DNA of 64,000 nucleotides from Bradyrhizobium erythrophlei. Its GTDB lineage: Bacteria; Pseudomonadota; Alphaproteobacteria; Rhizobiales; Xanthobacteraceae. The position numbers and the translations under genes were made by a program. Shown here in pieces: positions 44,815-52,916 of this stretch. The stretch covers positions 5,208,001-5,272,000 of the forward strand of contig NZ_LT670817.1 in assembly GCF_900129425.1 (NCBI RefSeq), in the 5' to 3' direction. Within the stretch, counting starts at the first letter, position 1; each line of letters begins with the position of its first letter. The notes under the pieces were generated by a model. The model was not told the DNA's origin and searched no databases. It worked only from the letters and a program-made list of their open reading frames with translations.

Positions 44815-45061
44815 ATCGCCAGACCAGCCGGTCTGGTCCGTTTCGTGCCACGACCAGACATCCACCGCGCAAACGCTTGATGAACGACCCATTTTTTAAT
44901 GGCTGTCCCTGTCGGAAACTCAATCCTGGTGGCAGCTGATACCGAATCGACTCAGACCGACCGAAAGTCTATTTTCCGGGGTCAAATCGACTCACTTCAA
45001 AGTTGGGCCGACAAGCAGTGTGAGCGGCCCGAGACATAGGTGACATTTCGTACCGGACCAC

Positions 45062-45126
45062 GGTACGGGGTGTTACCCGTCTGTCCGGGCCGGACACTGC
45101 AGGAACTGGAGCGGGTGAAGGGAAAC
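45062..45126 (+). repeat. Partial copy of the tRNA-Gly 3' end and flank
   Basis: About 60 bp resemble 47818-47878, including the last bases of tRNA-Gly: both share TGGAGCGGGTGAAGGGA, which on the minus strand encodes the CCA end, acceptor and T-arm start. The intact tRNA is at 47862-47935. Direct repeats of a tRNA 3' end are the usual mark of an integrated element. Confidence 0.55.
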
Positions 45127-45294
45127 TACGCGGTCACCGCCCAAACGTTGAAATGATTAGCTTATTTGCTCGCGATTGATCTCCGTTTGTAGCACGGCTT
45201 TGTAGCGCTCGCCAGTGCTTCTCGGGCCTAACACGGCTTCACAAGGGCCGAGCACTGATAGATGCTGTCGCTCTCGCGCAAGTGGTGAAAGCAA

Positions 45295-45657
45295 ATGTCA
45301 GTCGGGAGCATCGCGACCGTAGTGTGCGACAGGTGCGGTCACACAGCGGAGTTTGAGTTAACTGAGGAACAGTTGCGAAAGCGGCGTGCCGGCTCAGGGT
45401 TCAAATGCGGTCGGTGTAAGGGCAACGGTCGGGTGGTTGCGTACACCCCAATGCAAGAACAACAACAATCGATAGGATTAAAATGCGCCCGATGCCCGGA
45501 GCTGCTCTCTGAGGAACGGCTTAGAGCAATGCCAGGTACACGCCTATGCGTGGGTTGTGCCTCCTCAGACCCCGATGGCGAGAAACGCAAATTCGTCAAA
45601 GACAGCTTTGGCAGCCGCGAAGACTACAAACGTGATCAGGGAAGCTGGAGGCGCTAG
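45295..45657 (+). CDS. Double zinc-finger protein (DksA/TraR-like tail)
   Basis: A 120-aa protein with two Cys4 clusters. The first is CDRCGH...FKCGRCKG with a helical insert (ELTEEQLRKRRAGSG). The second, CARCPELLSEERLRAMPGTRLCVGCA, has the spacing and the RLRAMPGTxLCxxC wording of DksA/TraR zinc fingers. A short charged tail follows. DksA-like proteins act at the RNA polymerase secondary channel; without the coiled coil, this one may bind another partner. The ATG has no strong ribosome site in view. Confidence 0.7.
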   Translation: MSVGSIATVVCDRCGHTAEFELTEEQLRKRRAGSGFKCGRCKGNGRVVAYTPMQEQQQSIGLKCARCPELLSEERLRAMPGTRLCVGCASSDPDGEKRKFVKDSFGSREDYKRDQGSWRR

Positions 45658-46137
45658 CATGGCGCGCCCGAAGAGAGGACCTGCCTGCCAACAGAAACCC
45701 CCATATTCATTGAATAACTTGAACGCCTGCCGCCTCGGTTGATACCACCTGTGCGTCCCACCGCCAATCGTATTTTGATGGGTTTGGAGCAGCCCGTTGG
45801 CGCTCCGTAGGGGAATCGACGGGCGATCAAAGAAACCATTATAAATCCAGATACATCAGCTTTGCTGCGGTGCAACGATTACGAAAAGCGGCGAGCGGCG
45901 CGGCCAACGCCAAAGCGAGGCGGGGGTCCACCGCCCAGTCGGCCATTGCAATGGCTGGATATCGCGAAGGCCACCCTGTCAGGATCCTCGATTTCGCTGT
46001 GGCGGTGAGCCGCCTTTATCATAACGCTTTACAGCCTGCTTTCGATACCAACGACGTCCGCATTCGCGCAATCGAGAGCATGCATAGATTTTTCAACAAT
46101 CGGCGTCGGAAGGTATACGTGCCCTCAGGCCCCGACT
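45658..46137. other. Region with an unconfirmed ORF
   Basis: A plus-strand frame from 45870 reads protein-like to about 46100 (FDTNDVRIRAIESMHRFFNN) and then turns into low-complexity arginine-rich text where the next ORF (46138) takes over in another frame. Either a decayed gene or a frameshift joins the two. No repeat or RNA is seen. Confidence 0.35.
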
Positions 46138-46608
46138 ATGGGGTGTTTGGACTTTGGAACGCTGAAGTTTATGTCTCTCAACCCGATATTGATCGAAGAG
46201 GATCCGGCCGCAGGACACTTCAAAGGTATCAGCCCTGCAGCCGCAGGCGCCGACGAAGTCTTCGTAAGCTACCATTTCAACGGAGACGTCTACTCGATAC
46301 AGTTGGCGGAATTCAAGTACGACCTCACCAAGCGAACCGGCACAGCGAGTGCTCGCTTCTATCCAAACCCCTCCGGGGCAATTGAGATTGTTCATTTACC
46401 GACCACTCCCATTCATTCTTCGCTTCCCGCCAGTCACGTCACCAAGGACGATCGAAGGGAAGCGATGGCCGTGCAAGGAGACGCGCTCTTTGATCAAGTA
46501 TGCCTTACTCCAGGTAAGATGATCGAACCGGAAACTTCCGCCTCGAAGTTTCTAGAGCAAATTCGCCGTGTACGAGGCCGCTCTAACGGGAGGAAGGCAC
46601 GACGATAG
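46138..46608 (+). CDS. Hypothetical protein, uncertain start
   Basis: A 156-aa frame with normal composition (SYHFNGDVYSIQLAEFKYDLTKRTGTASARFYPNPSG...VTKDDRREAMAVQGDALFDQVC). I recognise no family. No ribosome site precedes ATG 46138 or the internal ATG at 46171. It may be the 3' part of a gene that began in the 45870 frame and was shifted. Confidence 0.4.
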   Translation: MGCLDFGTLKFMSLNPILIEEDPAAGHFKGISPAAAGADEVFVSYHFNGDVYSIQLAEFKYDLTKRTGTASARFYPNPSGAIEIVHLPTTPIHSSLPASHVTKDDRREAMAVQGDALFDQVCLTPGKMIEPETSASKFLEQIRRVRGRSNGRKARR

Positions 46609-46878
46609 CCTGGTAGCCCAGGCCCGGTGAAACAACGGAAGCAGCGGTAGTCTTTACGTACTGCGAATTCTTGTCGTCGATTTGCAAGTTAGGATCACCA
46701 AGAACCTGCGAACAAAAATCTTTCTTAGATAAAATATTCGCCATCATACTTTGAGAACTTCGAACTTGCTGAGCCGCTGCGGCTCGACTGATCGCTGGAG
46801 CACTACTTTGAATGAGCTTCGGTGAAGCAGCCCTTCCGAACTGTGGAGAGGCATGCAAAACGGAATCACGTGTCTTAG

Positions 46879-47812
46879 TGTCTGTCCGGAGACTTCAGGC
46901 CGGATTGCAGAGTTTTCTGAGCATGAAGCGGATTGAGGCGAGTCGCAAGAACGCCAACGCCTTTCGGTTGAGGCACTCCCAATCCTTGGCCAGGCGGCGG
47001 CAGCGGTTGAGCCACGCAATGGTGCGCTCGACGATCCAGCGTTTGGGCAACACCACGAAGCTGCTGACCTGATCGGAACGTTTGACGATTTCGATCTCGA
47101 TATGCGGTCGAAGTTTCGCAAGCGCATTGGCAAATTTCGGTCCTTTATATCCGCTATCGACGAACAGCTTCTTCAAAAACGGAAACATCCCGAACAATGT
47201 CGTCATGACGAGAGCGCCGCCATCGCGATCCTGGATGTCGGCCGGATGAACGACGGCGTGGAGCAGGAGACCTACTGTGTCGACAAGAATGTGCCGCTTC
47301 TTGCCCTTGATCTTCTTGCCCGCATCGTAGCCGTGCGGATCAATGAACGCCCCCCTTTTTCCGCGCTTTTCACGCTCTGGCTATCGATGATGGCGGCAGT
47401 CGGACTGGCTTTCCGCTGGGCTTGTTCTCGACACTGCTGATAGAGCGCATCGTGGATTCGTTCCAATGTGCCGTCATAGGTCCACAGGTCGAAGTAGTCG
47501 TGGACCGAGCTTTTCGGCGGCAGGTCCTTCGGGATCGCGCGCCACTGACAGCCGGTCGAGAGAATGTACATGAGGCCGTTCACCACCTCCCGCATGATCA
47601 CCGTGCGCTTGCCACCGCCAGTCTTGCCCGGCGGGATCAGCGGTTCGACCAGTCTCCATTCGTCGTCGGTCAGATCGCTCGGATAGCGCAACATGCTGCG
47701 GTCGTATCGGGCGCGATTCTTGCTCGTCCACATCGGTGACCCCTCCTCGAATCAGGCCACCACTCTTGAATCACAGATGATTCATATGATTCAAGAACTC
47801 TCCGGACAGACA
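46879..47812 (-). mobile_element. IS5-family insertion sequence
   Basis: A 934-bp element bounded by 18-bp inverted repeats (TGTCTGTCCGGAGACTTC on the left and, in reverse complement, TGTCTGTCCGGAGAGTTC on the right; 17 of 18 match). Both ends are flanked by CTTAG (46874-46878 and 47813-47817), a direct repeat from target duplication; CTNAG-like targets suit the IS427-type subgroup. Inside is a single DDE transposase gene in two frames. The right end abuts the tRNA-Gly flank. Confidence 0.9.
46895..47733 (-). CDS. IS5-family transposase, two frames
   Basis: The upstream frame (47733 to about 47350) encodes LRYPSDLTDDEWRLVEPLIPPGKTGGGKRTV...GCQWRAIPKDLPPKSSVHDYFDLW and IIDSQSVKSAEKGG, with the first catalytic Asp in IIDSQS. 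The rest follows in the next frame: IDPHGYDAGKKIKGKKRHILVDTVG and, from 47206, LFVDSGYKGPKFA...VVLPKRWIVERTIAWLNRCRRL with the last Asp and Glu. The switch sits on a run of five A and six G near 47350-47360 of the message, a possible programmed-frameshift site as in IS427-type elements; an indel that killed the gene is the alternative. Confidence 0.8.
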
Positions 47813-47861
47813 CTTAGGTACGCAGTGTTACCTATCGGTCCGGGGCCGGACAGCAGTGAGA

Positions 47862-47935
47862 TGGAGCGGGTGAAGGGAATCGAACCCTCGTATTCAGCTT
47901 GGAAGGCTGCTGCTCTACCATTGAGCTACACCCGC
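47862..47935 (-). tRNA. tRNA-Gly (anticodon TCC)
   Basis: On the minus strand the cloverleaf is complete: acceptor GCGGGTG/CACCCGC, D-arm GCTCAATGGTAGAGC, anticodon loop with TCC inside TTCCAAG, T-arm GGTTCGATTCC and an encoded CCA. It decodes GGA and GGG. Its 3' side points toward the IS5 element, and a partial copy of its 3' end lies at 45062-45126. Confidence 0.95.
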
Positions 47936-48097
47936 GCAGGCGATCACCTATCACGCCAGGCAGGCGGCCTCAACCGCTGATGCGGCGCGGGGGCCCACGT
48001 CGATTTCTGCGGAAAACCCTGTTCCATCAGCCGCTTCGGGCTGGGTCGCCTCTTAACAGGCGGCGAATCCAAGCCTATATTCGGCTTTCCATCAACA

Positions 48098-48160
48098 ATG
48101 AAAGGAGGTGATCCAGTGTCTTACACCAAGCGCTGTCACCTCGCTGGGATCGCCCGCTAA
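48098..48160 (+). CDS. Tiny ORF behind a perfect extended Shine-Dalgarno
   Basis: AAAGGAGGTGATCC at 48101-48114 is complementary over 14 nt to the 3' end of alphaproteobacterial 16S rRNA. Seven nt after its AGGAGG core a GTG at 48116 opens a 14-codon ORF (about MSYTKRCHLAGIAR) ending with TAA at 48158-48160; the upstream ATG 48098 is in frame and would give 20 codons. A terminator follows at 48223. Function is unknown; the message could also act as an RNA that sequesters 30S subunits. Confidence 0.55.
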   Translation: MKGGDPVSYTKRCHLAGIAR

Positions 48161-48222
48161 GCTCTCAAAGCTTCGCAACTGGGCGTCTCAGCGCCTGGAC
48201 CAGCGAGTTATGAAAGTTGGGG

Positions 48223-48256
48223 CGCGACGGGAGCCATCCCGTCGCGTCTTTTTTTT
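48223..48256 (+). terminator. Rho-independent terminator
   Basis: Stem CGCGACGGGA / TCCCGTCGCG with loop GCCA, followed by TCTTTTTTTT. It ends the short transcript that carries the tiny ORF, 63 bp after its stop codon. Confidence 0.85.
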
Positions 48257-48426
48257 GGGAAGCGCCTGATTCCACGCGCGCTGCGGCGCGACTCCGAAAT
48301 AGTGGAATTCGGATGCGCCCATTGTTCATCCGAGGTCTGTTCGCGGGCCATCCGGGAACGGCGAATTTGAAATTTTCGCGCTCTCCCTGCCCTCGGGAGC
48401 GGAGCCACCCCGCGCCGACGGCATTA

Positions 48427-48656
48427 AAGGACTCCGTCATTCCGGGGCGCGCGTTAGCGCGAACCTCAGATGTGCCATTGCACATCGGGGAATCCTTGGA
48501 TTCCGGGTTCGATGCTTCGCATCGCCCCGGAATGACCGGGGCTGCATTGGCGCTTCGCCGTCACCGGCAAGGCGCTGGTCAATCCGCCCCGCTGCCCCTC
48601 CGATTTATTTCTGATTTGCAGAAATTGCGCTTGACGCATGACCCAAATCACTTGAG
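48427..48656. repeat. Tandem repeat unit 1 with internal palindrome
   Basis: This unit and 48658-48886 are about 230 bp each and more than 80% alike. Each opens with GGACTCCGTCATTCCGGG, carries CAGATGTGCCATTGCACATC, closes the palindrome with CGCCCCGGAATGAC, and then has a shared tail ending CTGACCCAAATCACTT-like. CATTCCGGGG palindromes of this sort are common between genes in Bradyrhizobium. Confidence 0.75.
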
Positions 48657-48657
48657 G

Positions 48658-48886
48658 ACTCCGTCATTCCGGGATGGTGCGTTAGCACCAGACCTCAGAT
48701 GTGCCATTGCACATCGGGGAATCTCGAGATTCCGGGTTCGATGCTGCGCATCGCCCCGGAATGACGGGGGCTGCGTTGTCGCTTTCCGTCACAAGGCGCC
48801 GGTCAACCCGCCCCGCTGCCCCTCCGATCCGTTTCTGATTATCAGAAACTATTCTTGACGCCTGACCCAAATCACTTCTATATCCC
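48658..48886. repeat. Tandem repeat unit 2 with internal palindrome
   Basis: The second unit follows directly with the same order of landmarks. Its inner hairpin arms differ (GGTGCGTTAGCACC against GCGCGCGTTAGCGCGA), but remain self-complementary, so structure is kept while sequence changes. Confidence 0.75.
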
Positions 48887-49449
48887 CGGCCATCCTGTTC
48901 CACTCAGAGGGGCGTTTCGCGAACGTCACGAACGCGGGGCGGGGGGCGGTGGACGCGGCGGCGCGCTTGACGGGCGTTGCCAACGCGGACGGCGAAGACG
49001 TGTGGTCCTGACACCCCGACGCTGGTGTCAAGTCGGTGGAGGCAACTCCGCCGGCGACGGTGGCAAGAAAGCCGATCACCGGGGAGAGCACGGTATAAGC
49101 CGTAAACCATTGCGCGGGGAATGCCGGATGTTTCCGGTGACTCGCTGTGAATACTCGTGTGCATACTTACTACCCTAGCGCACACGAGGCTGCGGGTGCA
49201 TCGGGCGCCCGGCATTTCCCGCGCCCTCTGAATTGAGAGGGCGGAACGAGCAGGCCAACCCTCGCGCACAACATGCGGCGAGATCGCGAAACTGTATCTG
49301 CAAGGATGAAGGATGCCGGATTTGAAAATTGACGCTGGTGTCCATCGGCCGCCTCTGCCCATGGCTTCGGCGCAGCAGCCTTCGCGTTGCTTCGCCATGA
49401 CAGACACGCCGGTCCGTCTACGCTTGCGCTTCGCTCCAGCTACGCCGGA
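48887..49449. other. Non-coding repeat-like region
   Basis: A 182-codon frame on the minus strand (48904-49452) has no ribosome site and Arg/Ser/Pro-rich text. It resembles ORFs that recur around Bradyrhizobium repeats and are widely annotated by mistake. I regard the stretch as non-coding. It separates the tandem repeat from tRNA-Tyr. Confidence 0.45.
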
Positions 49450-49512
49450 CACGCTTCGCCCTGACGATCTCAGCCTGGCTGCGCCACGCGGAGCCCGTCA
49501 GGGCGAAGCGTG
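49450..49512. repeat. Long hairpin next to tRNA-Tyr
   Basis: Perfect 17-bp arms (CACGCTTCGCCCTGACG at 49450 and its complement ending at 49512) enclose 29 nt. The right arm reaches the CCA end of tRNA-Tyr. It could help end or process the tRNA transcript, but has no T-run on the minus strand. Confidence 0.6.
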
Positions 49513-49596
49513 GTGGGGGAAGAAGGACTCGAACCTTCGAAGTCATAAGACGGCTGATTTACAGTCAGCTCCCTTTGCCACTCGGGACACTCCCCC
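49511..49596 (-). tRNA. tRNA-Tyr (anticodon GTA)
   Basis: On the minus strand: acceptor GGGGGAG pairs with TTCCCCC, anticodon loop CTGTAAATC carries GTA, a long variable arm as expected for a type II tRNA, T-arm GGTTCGAGTCC and encoded CCA. It lies 200 bp before rlmB on the opposite strand, a pairing typical of this bacterial group. Confidence 0.95.
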
Positions 49597-49796
49597 GCTC
49601 AACAACATCGCAAGCCCACCCGTCGAGATGGCGGCAAGAAGGCCCTTGATGACGTTAAAACCGGACCCGATGAAGGGCTCCCGGTTGGGCGCGTTTATGA
49701 CGGAAGCACCCCGGCAAAGTCAACCAACGCCGGCGGCTAATCCGCCGCACGACAGCCCAAATTGCCATTATTCGGAACCCGTGACACAAGCCTGCC

Positions 49797-50630
49797 ATGA
49801 GTGAGCGCGATCGAAAGCCCGGGTTCCGGCGCGGCGGCGGCAAAGCCCCTGATAAAGGCCGCGAATCCGGTCGCCGGCCGCCCTGGCGCGACCGCGAGGC
49901 CAGTCCCGACGGTCCGGTCATTCTGTACGGCTGGCACACGGTGGCGGCGGCCCTGGCCAATCCGCAGCGCCGGATCCGCAAGCTGTACCTTTCGGAAAAC
50001 GCCGCGCGGCGCCTTTCGGACGAAAAAATCGACACCAGGGTGACACCGGAAATCGTGCGGCCGTCGCTGATCGACCAGCGGCTCGGCCCCGACGCCGTGC
50101 ATCAGGGCCTGCTGGCGGAAGCCGATCCCCTGCCCTCGCCTGACATCGATACGCTGCCGCAGGACGGCATCGTGCTGGTGCTCGACCAGATCACCGATCC
50201 GCACAATGTCGGCGCGATCCTGCGCTCGGCGGCGGCGTTCGCGGTCAAGGCCATCGTCACCACGGCCCGTCACAGCCCCGAAGCGACCGGCGTGCTGGCG
50301 AAATCCGCCTCCGGCGCGCTCGAGCTCGTGCCATTGGTGACGGTGCAAAACCTCGCCCGCGCGCTCGCCGAAATGAACGACCAGGGTTTTTTGACCGTCG
50401 GGCTCGACAGCCAGGGCAGCGAAAATCTCGGCAGCGTCGCCTTGCGGCAGCCGCTGGCGCTGGTGCTCGGCGCCGAAGGCAAGGGCCTGCGGCAGCTGAC
50501 GCGCGAGACCTGCGGCGTGGTGGCGCGGCTCGACATGCCCGGCGAAATCAAAAGCCTCAACGTCTCGAACGCCGCGGTGCTGGCACTCTATATCGGCGCC
50601 AGCAGGCTCGGCCTGATGGGCGGAGGATAG
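49797..50630 (+). CDS. rlmB: 23S rRNA 2'-O-methyltransferase (SpoU/TrmH family)
   Basis: A 277-aa SPOUT enzyme. A basic, disordered N-terminus (residues 1-40) and a small substrate-binding domain (ILYGWHTVAAALANPQRRIRKLYLSENAA) precede the knotted catalytic domain with motif 1 VLDQITDPHNVGAILRSAAAF, motif 2 LVLGAEGKGLRQLTRETC and motif 3 SLNVSNAAVLALY. RlmB methylates the ribose of G2251 in 23S rRNA. It is a core gene, co-localised with tRNA-Tyr. Length fits. Confidence 0.92.
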   Translation: MSERDRKPGFRRGGGKAPDKGRESGRRPPWRDREASPDGPVILYGWHTVAAALANPQRRIRKLYLSENAARRLSDEKIDTRVTPEIVRPSLIDQRLGPDAVHQGLLAEADPLPSPDIDTLPQDGIVLVLDQITDPHNVGAILRSAAAFAVKAIVTTARHSPEATGVLAKSASGALELVPLVTVQNLARALAEMNDQGFLTVGLDSQGSENLGSVALRQPLALVLGAEGKGLRQLTRETCGVVARLDMPGEIKSLNVSNAAVLALYIGASRLGLMGGG

Positions 50631-50662
50631 AAAAACGCCCGCTCGCTGAATGCGAACGGGCG
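50631..50662 (-). terminator. Rho-independent terminator on the minus strand
   Basis: An 11-bp stem (50636-50646 with 50652-50662, one G-T pair) with a five-base loop, followed on the minus strand by TTTTT. It ends the transcript of the gene at 50689-51150, just before the rlmB stop region on the other strand. Confidence 0.85.
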
Positions 50663-50688
50663 CCGATGTCTTCAGATCAAATGCGCGA

Positions 50689-51150
50689 TCAGTTGTAACG
50701 GCGCATCATGTGCTCGTGCATCATGTGCTCGTGATAGCTGTAGGCGCGCGGCGCATAGCCATGATGGGTCGCGTAGCCGTGATGGATCGCGTAGCCGTAG
50801 CGATAGCGGGTGTGCCGCCAGGCGCGGAAATGCGGGTGGATGCGGTAGCCGCCTTCCCGATAGGTCGGATAAGGCGCGAAATCGCCGGGACCGGTATAGG
50901 TCGGGCCCTGATTGACGTAGTAATACTGGTGCACGCGCGCGGGATAATATGGCGCCGGATCGGACAGCCGCTCATAACTCCAGCCGCCGCAGGCGCCGCA
51001 GCCGGTGTAGGCCGGCGCGACCGGCGCAACGTACACTTCCGGCTGCGCACACGGGCTGGCATAGGCCCCGAACAATCCTCCGCACGCCATTGCGGGCGCC
51101 GCGCTCATCACGGCGATGGCCGCTACCAATCCTGAAATCGTCCGACGCAT
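50689..51150 (-). CDS. Secreted Tyr/His/Gly-rich protein
   Basis: A 153-aa exported protein with a signal peptide ending APAMA-C. The mature part is rich in Tyr, His and Gly (YRYGYAIHHGYATHHGYAPRAY) and has three cysteines near its start (MACGGLFG...CGACGG). Proteins of this composition are frequent in Bradyrhizobium and of unknown role; the His-rich tail could bind metals. It is followed by a clear terminator on its own strand. Confidence 0.7.
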   Translation of the reverse strand: MRRTISGLVAAIAVMSAAPAMACGGLFGAYASPCAQPEVYVAPVAPAYTGCGACGGWSYERLSDPAPYYPARVHQYYYVNQGPTYTGPGDFAPYPTYREGGYRIHPHFRAWRHTRYRYGYAIHHGYATHHGYAPRAYSYHEHMMHEHMMRRYN

Positions 51151-51206
51151 TATTCTCTCCTGTGGGTCTATTTTTTGCGGGTCTATTTTTTGATGGTGTA
51201 GATTTA

Positions 51207-51698
51207 TTATGGAAGCTTCCGGGGTCTTCGATGCCGCATCTCCTGCGGCGGGTTGGAAAAATCCTGCGACATGCCCGCGTCACCGTTTTGCGGCGCCGAG
51301 ATCACCGGTGGCGGATAAAGCGGTACCGCGGGCTGCGCCGGCTGCGGGGCGGATTGCGCGGACCATGATTGATGCCAGCTCTCCGCGGGCTGCGGCAGCC
51401 GGCGGTTGGCCGGCGGCTCGATCTCGAGACGCCCGTAGCCGGGCATCTGACCGGCGCTTGGATAGTAGTGACCGACGTTCGGCACGACATCGACGTAGCG
51501 CCCGCCATAGACCGTGGGCTGGACATGGATGCCCTTGGCGAGACCCCAGTCGCCCTCGACCACCGCGTAGGATGCATCGATGCCATTGATAATAACGGGC
51601 ACGCCCGGCCGGCCTGGAATCACGATATCGAAGCCGTCGCCAGCCGAAGCCGTCCACGTCGTTCCGATCAAAATGGCCAACGCCAGCCCAGCGCGCAT
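51207..51698 (-). CDS. Secreted Pro-rich hypothetical protein
   Basis: About 163 aa from ATG 51698, which starts a signal peptide (MRAGLALAILIGTTWTASA-GDG). The frame continues upstream to 51749 but without a signal. The mature domain has FDIVIPGRPGVPVIINGIDASYAVVEGDWGL, a conserved pattern I recall from Bradyrhizobium hypothetical proteins, and a Pro/Gln-rich tail. It ends 56 bp upstream of the Tyr/His-rich gene on the same strand, so the two may be co-transcribed. Confidence 0.65.
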   Translation of the reverse strand: MRAGLALAILIGTTWTASAGDGFDIVIPGRPGVPVIINGIDASYAVVEGDWGLAKGIHVQPTVYGGRYVDVVPNVGHYYPSAGQMPGYGRLEIEPPANRRLPQPAESWHQSWSAQSAPQPAQPAVPLYPPPVISAPQNGDAGMSQDFSNPPQEMRHRRPRKLP

Positions 51699-51860
51699 TG
51701 CTTGGAATCCCGATTGCTGACGGCACTCTAAACGAATGCCATGCGCCAAGGGTTAAAGCCGCCGGCCAAATTGGCGGTAAGCCTAACGCGTGGGCGTTCG
51801 CGCTCGCTCAACTGCCGATCATCGCGGCAGGGAAATGTTAACGCCGCGCGGGCTACCCGT

Positions 51861-52577
51861 TTACAGCACTTCCTCAAACAGGCTTCGCATCGACGCCCAC
51901 GAGCGGCGATCGGCCTGCGCGCTGTAGAGCGCGCTGCGCATCATCGAACCATCGGCCGCCGGGTTGGTGAAACCATGCAGGGTGTTGCCGTAACTGATGA
52001 CCTGCCAGTCCCGAACCCCGGCTCCTCGCATCTCATCCTCGAAGGCCTTGACCTGTTCCGGCGGCGCGAGCGGATCGTCGGCGCCGGTACAAACCAGTAC
52101 GCTCGCCTTCACCTTGCCGGACGCCGCTGGCATCCTGGTTGCGAGGACGCCGTGAAAACTGACGGCGGCCTTGAGATCGGCGCCATCGCGCGCCAGCTCA
52201 AGCACCACCGAGCCGCCGAAGCAGAAACCGATGGCGCCTATTCTGTTGGCGTCGACCTGCGGGAGCGCGGCGATCGTCGTCAGCGCCGCGCTGCCGCGGG
52301 CGCGAAGCTTTTCCGGTTCGTTGCGGAGGTCGCCGACCAGTTTGACCACCTCCTGCAGATTGCGCGCCTGCCGGCGATCGCCGAACATGTCGGCGGCGAG
52401 CGCCACGTAACCAAGTTCCGCGAGCATACGCGCGCGCGCCATCGCGAACTCGCCCAATCCCAATCCCTCGTGGAAGACCAGCACACCCGGGCGCCGCCCG
52501 GCTGCCGTCTCGTCAAAGGCGAGATAACCGCCCAAATTGACCGCTTCGGCGCGGTAGTCGATGTCCTGCGTTTCCAT
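51861..52577 (-). CDS. Dienelactone hydrolase-family protein
   Basis: A 238-aa alpha/beta hydrolase. The triad is visible: Cys119 in GFCFGGS, Asp167/168 in CTGADDPLAPP and His201 in LHGF; Glu37 in HEGLGLG matches the fourth conserved residue of dienelactone hydrolases. The family opens lactones such as dienelactone in chloroaromatic breakdown, but many members have other esterase roles. ATG 52577 is chosen over the upstream frame, which lacks a family match. It is a single-gene unit. Confidence 0.88.
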   Translation of the reverse strand: METQDIDYRAEAVNLGGYLAFDETAAGRRPGVLVFHEGLGLGEFAMARARMLAELGYVALAADMFGDRRQARNLQEVVKLVGDLRNEPEKLRARGSAALTTIAALPQVDANRIGAIGFCFGGSVVLELARDGADLKAAVSFHGVLATRMPAASGKVKASVLVCTGADDPLAPPEQVKAFEDEMRGAGVRDWQVISYGNTLHGFTNPAADGSMMRSALYSAQADRRSWASMRSLFEEVL

Positions 52578-52709
52578 CGGCGCGCACCTCACTCCCGGGG
52601 ATAGTGGAACCGGAACTTCACATCTGTTTGAAAGCTGCACAAGCCGGCTTCGGAACATCGGGCGCGAGGGGGCGGTCTTCTCCCACAATCATTTTGGGAG
52701 AAATCGGCG

Positions 52710-52850
52710 ATGACGAAATCGAAACTGCTCGGCGCTGCAGGCATTCTCATGGCGGCGATCACTACGCCCGCGTCAGCGCAGGAAGCGATGCAGGAGCCCG
52801 GCGCTTACGCTCGACATCACCCCTGGGCGGGCGATTATCGCTATCGCTAA
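52710..52850 (+). CDS. Small secreted protein (46 aa)
   Basis: ATG 52710 opens a 46-codon frame with a complete signal peptide (TKSKLLGAAGILMAAITTPASA-Q) and a short mature tail (EAMQEPGAYARHHPWAGDYRYR). A strong terminator starts one base after the stop. The combination supports a real gene although its product is too short for a domain. Confidence 0.6.
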   Translation: MTKSKLLGAAGILMAAITTPASAQEAMQEPGAYARHHPWAGDYRYR

Positions 52851-52874
52851 GGGCGGCTTCGGGCCGCCCTTTTT
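52851..52874 (+). terminator. Rho-independent terminator
   Basis: GGGCGGC-TTCGG-GCCGCCC stem-loop followed by TTTTT, directly after the stop of the small secreted-protein gene. Confidence 0.9.
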
Positions 52875-52916
52875 CCGGCGCAGCAATCAATTGAAGCGGC
52901 CAGGTCGTGCGCCGTT

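Larger units (their letters stand above)
44682..45294. other. Repeat-bearing intergenic region
   Basis: No gene is supported. It carries repeat copy B (44751-44814), an imperfect 17-bp inverted repeat (45039-45055 with 45061-45077, 13 of 17 bases pairing) and a segment related to the 3' flank of tRNA-Gly (45062-45126). Confidence 0.5.

Noticed and set aside
46583..46858. 91-codon minus-strand ORF next to the IS5 element
   Set aside because: Protein-like in its second half but with no family and no ribosome site; it could be a gene cut by the IS, but I cannot support it.
48427..48886. Possible CRISPR-like array
   Set aside because: Only two long units with internal palindromes and no short, regular spacers; it is a tandem duplication of a palindromic repeat.
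48904..49452. 182-codon minus-strand ORF before tRNA-Tyr
   Set aside because: Looks like the recurrent spurious ORFs that overlap repeats in Bradyrhizobium; no ribosome site, Ser/Arg/Pro-rich.
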